Source: Sphagnum compactum (Eukaryota; Bryophyta; Sphagnopsida; Sphagnales). From it: DNA of 64,000 bases. The position numbers and the translations under genes were made by a program. The DNA lies in contig OZ234493.1 of assembly GCA_965153455.1 (NCBI GenBank), positions 25,968,213 to 26,032,212 on the forward strand, written 5' to 3'. The stretch's first letter is position 1; every line of letters starts with the position of its first letter. The notes under the pieces were generated by a model. The model made no database searches. It saw only the letters and a program-made list of their open reading frames with translations, and was not told the DNA's origin. Shown one piece after another: positions 58,994 to 64,000 of the stretch.

Positions 58994-61900
58994 CTAGCGA
59001 TCATCCTCATCATCCTTCATGTATTTTTCTTGCACAGCTGCTGTCGTGCCACATTACAGTCAAGGTGGACATCTAAGTACAGAATCTGCTTGGTCTCTTT
59101 GTAACGAAACAACATCAACACAATGCATGAGGACCCTGTCCCATGTGAGGACAACAACGTTTATGTATTGGACTCTAGAGCCCTATCCATGCAACATATC
59201 AGGACAAGTTCTCAGCACATCATCAGCACACAACTGAATGAAAAAGACAGGGAGAGGATATCTGTAATAATCCCAATTCAGTGGGGCTGCAGCAATCTTG
59301 TTGAACTCTGTGATGTTTCCCTCAATCCCAGCAAAGACATAGCCATTGCTTTTGTCAATAAGCTTGAGAATCTCCATCACACTCTCTTTGTCCTGGGCAA
59401 AAAAATTACATGCACAAATGTTTCAGCCAGTGTTAAATCTATGCAAGAGAAGCATCAGGGGCTAGAATCTGAGAGATATATGATGCACACAGCCAGGTCG
59501 AGACCCACCTGAATATTTAGTGTTGTGAAGTTGACAAGACTATAATCCTCAATTACTTCACATAGCTTTTCAGTCAGTTTTCTGCAGTTGACACCAGAAA
59601 AATTCCATATTTGTTATATGCACCAAGCACAGTCAAAGAATCAACAAACTGTGAGTACGCAGAAGGACAAGCAGCAGTAAATTTGGCAGGAATATCAAAG
59701 GTCAGAGAAGAGATAGGTTGCAAGATACCTATATTTTTCAGACCAGATGTCCTTATCTAAATAATGCTGAAGATAAGAAAGATCCTGTACATCTGTATAA
59801 AAGTCTAGATTGAAAGCTACAAACAGCCCACACAAAAATGTGAGCTTATTGCATTGTCACATCTTCACATTTCAATCAAGTACTATGAGTAAAAACAATA
59901 TTCCCGTAGCTTAAGCCATGTCCAAGTTAGGAAGTTACCAAGTTTTCCATAGCTTTCTATAAGGTCAATTTTGGACAAAACATTGATGTGAGGGAGCTCC
60001 AAGTGAAGCATTGCAGACAGAGACATCAGCAATGCTGAAACGTACATCCCAGGCTCACTGCACAGATGTGCATCAACCAGGTGTACAGCTGTGAGCTGCA
60101 AGAGTCCAAAGCCACCATTGCCAGATTAACAACTAGTAACACAGACAAACTTGATAAAAGTTTCCACATCCTCTCAAAGCTTAAAGAGTCAAGAGCAATA
60201 TGTCTAAAAGTACTGAGAACGTCTAAATAGTTATGATTTTAGCTAACTTGGAAAGAATTGAGAGATGACCCTATAATATAAGGTAATGTAAATTTGAGAT
60301 CTGACCCAAAAACCAGCAACCATCAGCAAACACAAAGACAAGAAAACCAGACCACAAGACAGAATTAACTAGTGGTTTGAATGACAGTGGGGTCATACTC
60401 ATGTTCAGGGACCTTCAATGGTAACATGCATGGCATTGACCACCTACCCTAACATCCCTGCTTATAGAGTCATGAAAAATTAGAGAAGGGAAAAAAAGGA
60501 AGTACCCTGAAGTCCCATTTGTTGACCATTTCCAGGATGACATTTTTTGCATTGTTGTGCAGAGTGAAGAGCTCCACCTGTCCAGGAAAGTCAAATAGCA
60601 GATAGTGATCTGCATAGAAATGTGAAAGCCACAATAATCCACACATAAGAGAGTCCCCCTAATAGAAGTTCAAGAAAATTTCACCTTGACACAGATTTGT
60701 TTACCAAGGCTCTCAGGTGCAAAAGAAGCTTATGGAAACTGGGAACCAGCTTATGGACTCTCAAATATAAGGTTGAACACAAAGATGTTGCATTAGTTTC
60801 TTCAAAGCTACAGTTCATAGAGCAAGAATGCAATGGATTACAGACCACATAGCACATGCACTTGAGGTCAATATCAAAACTGGAGAACATAACATGATGG
60901 TAGCTGAAGAGATCCCAACAACTACTACCAATGTGAAGCATCTCAAAGACATCAACACCATGCTCCTCTGCACATCCATTTTCCAAATAATCCTTTCCAA
61001 TTATTGTTGGATATAATAAGAAGGTGAAGGACCAACCCTTGGGTAGCTGACACTGTGAACTTGTGTTAGTTTCGTGAAGTGCATAACAAGAGGCACTTTA
61101 AACATGTTTTACACATTTTCTGAGAAAGAAGCAACACAAGTTGTTCCTCCTTGGACCAAAGCCTTTTTTGCTGGATCCCTCTATCACTGTAAAATCATGA
61201 GTTAGAATTGACATTGATTACACTTCTTTCCTGGGGCACCAATCTGAAATTCAGCTGATCAGTTACATGAGGATGTAAATTGGGATTTGTGTATCCCTTG
61301 GCATAGAACTCCCAGTCCTCTTTCACGACAATTCATTAGAGCTTGTGGAGGGAGGGTCAGTTTTGGATCACACACCTTTAATGAGAGGCTCCAGCTTGTC
61401 CTTCAGCCAGTCAATATTCTTTTCCAAATAGTCCATACAAAACACCAATCCTGGAATTGCAGATGCCTCAATTCAGTCCTCACTCTCAATAAGTGAGAAC
61501 ATGATTTACCTTTTTCTTCTTGTCAGAATTCAAGGAATTAGGGTTAGGGTTTTCAGTTGTTTTCTAAATAATCCATACGAAACACCGATACCTGAAATTG
61601 CAAGAGGCCTCAATTCGGTCGCACTCTCAATATGCAAGAACATGACTTACCTCTTTCTTCTTGTCAGAATTCAAGGAATTAGGGTTAGCATTTTCAAGCT
61701 GAAACACAGGGACAGAGAGACAGAAAGAGAGAGCACCTCCATTGGGGCCAAGGTCATACTGAGCCATCACATCCTCCAGTTTAATGAGCTCTTCAATGTT
61801 GACTGCGCACTCATAGGGAAGCTGGTCATTTGCAGGGTCCAGGTTTATGACTGCGGTTTTCCTATTTCAAACAAACCGCAAACAACACACAGCCAGGCAG

Positions 61901-62166
61901 ACACGCACACATACAAAGAAAGCAAATCAGTCGGACGGTGCGAGCCCACTGAGCTTTTCTCCTTTTATTCTAAAAGAAAACCGCAACCAAATGGGTACTC
62001 TACATTGGGAATAAATTTTCCAAAGCAAAAAAAAAGCCCATCATGACCCCACACACACGCACGCACACACAAACCTGCCGATAAGCTGAAGAAACTGCGA
62101 CATGCCATTGCAGTATGTGGTCTTGCCGGATCCTGGAGGACCGATCACCAACTGTCCGAACACCAT
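58994..62166 (-). CDS. GPN2: GPN-loop GTPase 2, 9 exons, complete
   Basis: GPN2 (QQT1-type in Arabidopsis) is a cytosolic GTPase that works with GPN1/GPN3 in assembly and nuclear import of RNA polymerase II. Exons on the minus strand: 62166-62075, 61861-61737, 61450-61376, 60609-60506, 60095-59939, 59816-59729, 59581-59509, 59392-59262, 59045-58994, all in phase, giving 298 residues. Motifs: P-loop GPPGSGKTT (9-17), NLDPAN, the GPN tripeptide (69-71) in [16 protein letters not shown] (G3), [22 protein letters not shown] (G4), then NIQ|DKESV and [13 protein letters not shown]. Seven introns are GT-AG. The last (59046-59261) starts ATATCCTC, ends CAC and has a CCTTGAC branch-like site, fitting a U12 AT-AC intron. 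Intron 2 holds a duplicated piece of exon 3. Confidence 0.95.
61420..61697. repeat. Tandem duplication of about 138 bp covering the start of GPN2 exon 3
   Basis: 61420-61556 and 61560-61697 align throughout: 'tttt(c/t)(c/t)aaata.tccatac.aaacacc.at', 'ctcaatt', TTCTTCTTGTCAGAATTCAA and GGAATTAGGGTTAG are shared. The first copy includes the real 5' part of exon 3 and its acceptor. The second lies in intron 2 and holds a pseudo-exon (61560-61591) with an acceptor-like TTTCAG. An extra base puts the pseudo-exon out of frame. The second copy also contains a consensus donor GAG|GTAAGT. Confidence 0.9.
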
Positions 62167-62376
62167 CGAATCCTCTTGCAAACCTTCACTGTGTGTGTGT
62201 GTGTGTCTCTGTGTGTATTTGTCTCGCTTCTTCTTCAAACCAATACAGAGCTCTTGCTTTCCCTCTTCTCTGCAACAACTTCAAACCTTAAACCCTAATA
62301 CCAAGAGCACAGCTGAAAACCGTAAACCCTAATGAATAACCAAAAAATACTTAGAGTTACTATATGTCAGCATCAA
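62167..62376. promoter_or_regulatory. Shared spacer between GPN2 and tRNA-Ser, with telo boxes
   Basis: The 210-bp region separates the GPN2 start codon (minus) from the tRNA gene (+). It contains a (TG)n microsatellite at 62190-62206 and two exact AAACCCTAA telo boxes at 62290-62298 and 62324-62332. Telo boxes near transcription starts are typical of plant genes for translation and growth, which fits a GTPase needed for polymerase assembly. A TATA-like word (ACTATATG) and a CAA just before the tRNA fit plant Pol III promoters. Confidence 0.6.
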
Positions 62377-62458
62377 GTCGCTTTGGCCGAGTGGTTAAGG
62401 CGTGTGCCTGCTAAGTACATGGGGTTTCCCCGCGAGAGTTCGAATCTCTCAGGCGACG
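62377..62458 (+). tRNA. trnS-GCU: tRNA-Ser (anticodon GCU)
   Basis: The acceptor stem GTCGCTT pairs with AGGCGAC (one G-U), with discriminator G at 62458. The D arm TGGCCGAGTGGTTAAGGC has the A box, the anticodon stem TGTGC/GTACA encloses loop CTGCTAA with GCT at 62410-62412, a long variable arm (TGGGGTTTCCCC) marks class II, and the T arm GAGAGTTCGAATCTCTC has the B box. No intron; CCA is not encoded, as in nuclear genes. Confidence 0.97.
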
Positions 62459-62490
62459 AATGAAGACTAATGAAAAAAAAGCGCACTCTC

Positions 62491-62495
62491 TTTTT
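62491..62495 (+). terminator. RNA polymerase III terminator
   Basis: A run of five T residues 33 bases past the tRNA is the first T-run after the gene and would stop Pol III. Confidence 0.7.
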
Positions 62496-63261
62496 ATTCT
62501 GTCATCTAATAACGAAGATGAATGAAAAGGAAACGGAATCTTTTTCTGTATGCAAATAACTACCATTGAACTAGAAGCAGTGTTGGGTTGGTAGTGGGTA
62601 CCCGGTTTGGCTTGTTAGTCAAAAGAGAAGACTAGAACAAGGGGGCTAACCAGAGGGTAACCAGCAGTTAACCAACTATTCTTTGTTGAACAATGGGAGA
62701 AGAGGGAGAGGTTATGCATCTGGAGAGATGAGGGTAGGGCCAATCAAAAGCTTGAAAAGCTCAAAATACAAGATAATGGATTAACTTTAATTAGTTGCTG
62801 AATGGTAAAATTTTGTTCCCACCCAATCTCTAGCATTGGGGAGTGTGTGTAATGTGTACATGGAAATGGACCTCGCTTTTGAACTAGGTTCAAAAGTTCT
62901 TGAACTTGAAAAAATGTGCTCGAATTGAAATCGAGGAGTTTAAAAATTGGGAGAACCAAGCTCAAACCCCTACCCGAAGAACCTCCAAACAAATTTAAAA
63001 CAGAACTGAGATTGAAGGGTTCTCTTAAAAAAGAACAACAACACAACACCGGTTATATGTGCTAATCCCTCTGATCAACCTACTTCTCAAGGAAACAAAA
63101 ACTTGATATGGTGAACATTTGAGTTCCTTTCAGCTCTCCCGAGGAAATCATATGAATCCAAAAGAATTGGTCCAACACCATGTATAATATTGACCTCTAA
63201 TTCCAGTTTCTCACAGAATACCAAGGGTTCTGTTTGTGATAAGACATTTATCTACGAAGAT
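62496..63261. other. Intergenic, no gene seen
   Basis: No recognisable coding or RNA feature. The minus frame at 62744-63049 has no known domain. Confidence 0.4.
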
Positions 63262-63610
63262 AGTTTGTTTGTTTATCATGTCGAGATCTTCCAAACCATG
63301 GTGCCTCTTGCCACACTCTTGGTAGAGTCAGAAAGCCTTCGATGAGTAAGGGTGCACCAAGTTGGTTTCATAACCTCTCAACCTATGGTGAAAAAGTTAT
63401 TGAATGTTGAACAATTTTTTCATTGAAAATTCATTCAAATCAAAACTAAAATTATAGGGGAATTTGGGCACACTCATGGTATTTTTGGAAAGCCCTCAGT
63501 GAGTAGGATTTAATGAAGGTGAAAAAAGTTAGACCTAAGGTTCAGGAGATTTTTAATTTTGAGTAATTTTTGTTATAGGAAATTCAATTAAATTACAAAA
63601 CATGGTTTTG
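63262..63610. repeat. Dispersed repeat, copy 2
   Basis: Second copy of the repeat at 43515-43800, in the same orientation. It extends further right and itself contains a partial internal echo: 'gggcacactcatggtatttttggaaagccctcagtgagtagg' near 63465-63506 resembles 'gccacactcttggtagagtcagaaagccttcgatgagtaagg' near 63309-63351. This suggests a duplicated unit of about 155 bases. Confidence 0.7.
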
Positions 63611-63811
63611 GAAAATTTATGTAGTTAGGTAACTCAGCTATACTAGTTATGGTTTGTATGAGGCTGTAGTTGGGTTCAAATGAGGATATGTGAACCCTAA
63701 ACCCTAAACCTTCCAAAAGAATTACAGATCTTCAAGTCCACAAAAGTTAAGGTATCTTCAAGTGCTCAAAAGTTAAGGTAAAGTCCACATAACATGAGCT
63801 ATCAAGTCCAA
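63611..63811 (+). promoter_or_regulatory. Upstream region of the right-edge ORF
   Basis: AT-rich sequence with a telomere-like CCCTAAACCCTAAACC at 63694-63709 and a near-direct repeat of 'tcttcaagt.c.caaaagttaagg' (63729-63753 and 63753-63778). No clear TATA box. Confidence 0.3.
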
Positions 63812-64000
63812 ATGCCTCCCTTGCTTTTGCTTTGCCTGTTAGGTGCTCTCATCGTTTCCTTGCAACAAGCAGCCACCCAGCAGGCATCAATGAAAAAGGA
63901 AGCTGCAAAACCCAACTTCATGTTCCAGGAGATAAAAGAAGCAGCATCACAAGAGCAAGAAAGTTCAAAACCATTCAAGCATCTGAAAAACAGAGTACCC
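63812..64000 (+). CDS. Putative secreted protein, N-terminus (partial)
   Basis: ATG at 63812 (context caaATGCC) opens a frame that runs off the window after 63 codons. The start MPPLLLLCLLGALIVSLQQA has the look of a signal peptide: a strongly hydrophobic core followed by small and polar residues (AATQQAS) suitable for cleavage. The remainder is charged and Lys/Glu/Gln-rich, ending FKHLKNRVP at the edge. Family not recognised. Could be an extracellular or seed-type small protein. Confidence 0.55.
   Translation, partial: MPPLLLLCLLGALIVSLQQAATQQASMKKEAAKPNFMFQEIKEAASQEQESSKPFKHLKNRVP

Noticed and set aside
58603-59013. 136-residue minus frame
   Set aside because: Overlaps the last GPN2 exon in another frame and its 3' untranslated region; no known domain.
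60681-60986. 101-residue minus frame inside GPN2 intron 3
   Set aside because: Falls between exon 3 (ends 61376) and exon 4 (starts 60609); no GPN2 similarity and not needed for phase.

Overview
The window is nuclear DNA of a land plant. Three recognisable single-copy-type genes are broken by many short introns with GT-AG ends, there is a eukaryotic tRNA-Ser(GCU) gene, and the space between genes is AT-rich and filled with decayed transposable elements. The lineage cannot be fixed from the sequence alone. The transposon set (an OTU/endonuclease Helentron and a retroelement with a cytosine methyltransferase domain) hints at a plant outside the best-studied flowering plants, such as a fern, lycophyte or gymnosperm; this is inference.

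Layout. 1-132 is the 3' end of an unrecognised + strand gene. 133-5200 is intergenic with fold-back (MITE-like) repeats and a small CACTA-type element at 4986-5146. 5270-8774 holds a C/T-rich leader and a tentative, unrecognised + strand gene. 9898-11013 (-) is a complete three-exon peptide methionine sulfoxide reductase A gene. 13.1-19.5 kb (-) is a decayed Helentron-type rolling-circle transposon (OTU, DUF6570-like, HUH Rep, PIF1 helicase, endonuclease) with a CACTA MITE inside it. 21237-23727 is a 2.5 kb non-autonomous CACTA element carrying a 25-bp minisatellite. 24-30 kb is repeats and AT-rich DNA. 30.47-32.66 kb (-) is a decayed retroelement with gag-like and aspartic protease segments and a C5-cytosine methyltransferase. 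A fragment resembling plastid ribosomal protein bL12 lies just beyond it on the + strand. 39505-43309 (+) is a complete nine-exon N-terminal asparagine amidohydrolase (NTAN1) gene. 44.82-51.89 kb (-) is a Ty3-type LTR retrotransposon with both LTRs but no room for an integrase. 55.8-57.86 kb (+) is a hAT transposase pseudogene. 58994-62166 (-) is a complete nine-exon GPN-loop GTPase 2 gene whose last intron looks like a minor-spliceosome AT-AC intron. 62377-62458 is tRNA-Ser, head to head with GPN2. At 63812 a secreted-type ORF starts and runs off the right edge.

The three host genes act in unrelated housekeeping pathways: MsrA in oxidative repair of methionine, NTAN1 in the Arg/N-degron pathway, and GPN2 in RNA polymerase assembly or import. 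Nothing suggests they form a functional cluster. The most unusual content is in the transposons and in GPN2: the methyltransferase retroelement, the Helentron, the AT-AC intron, and a tandem duplication that copied part of a GPN2 exon. All readings are by eye; exon borders were fixed by matching reading phase and splice dinucleotides.
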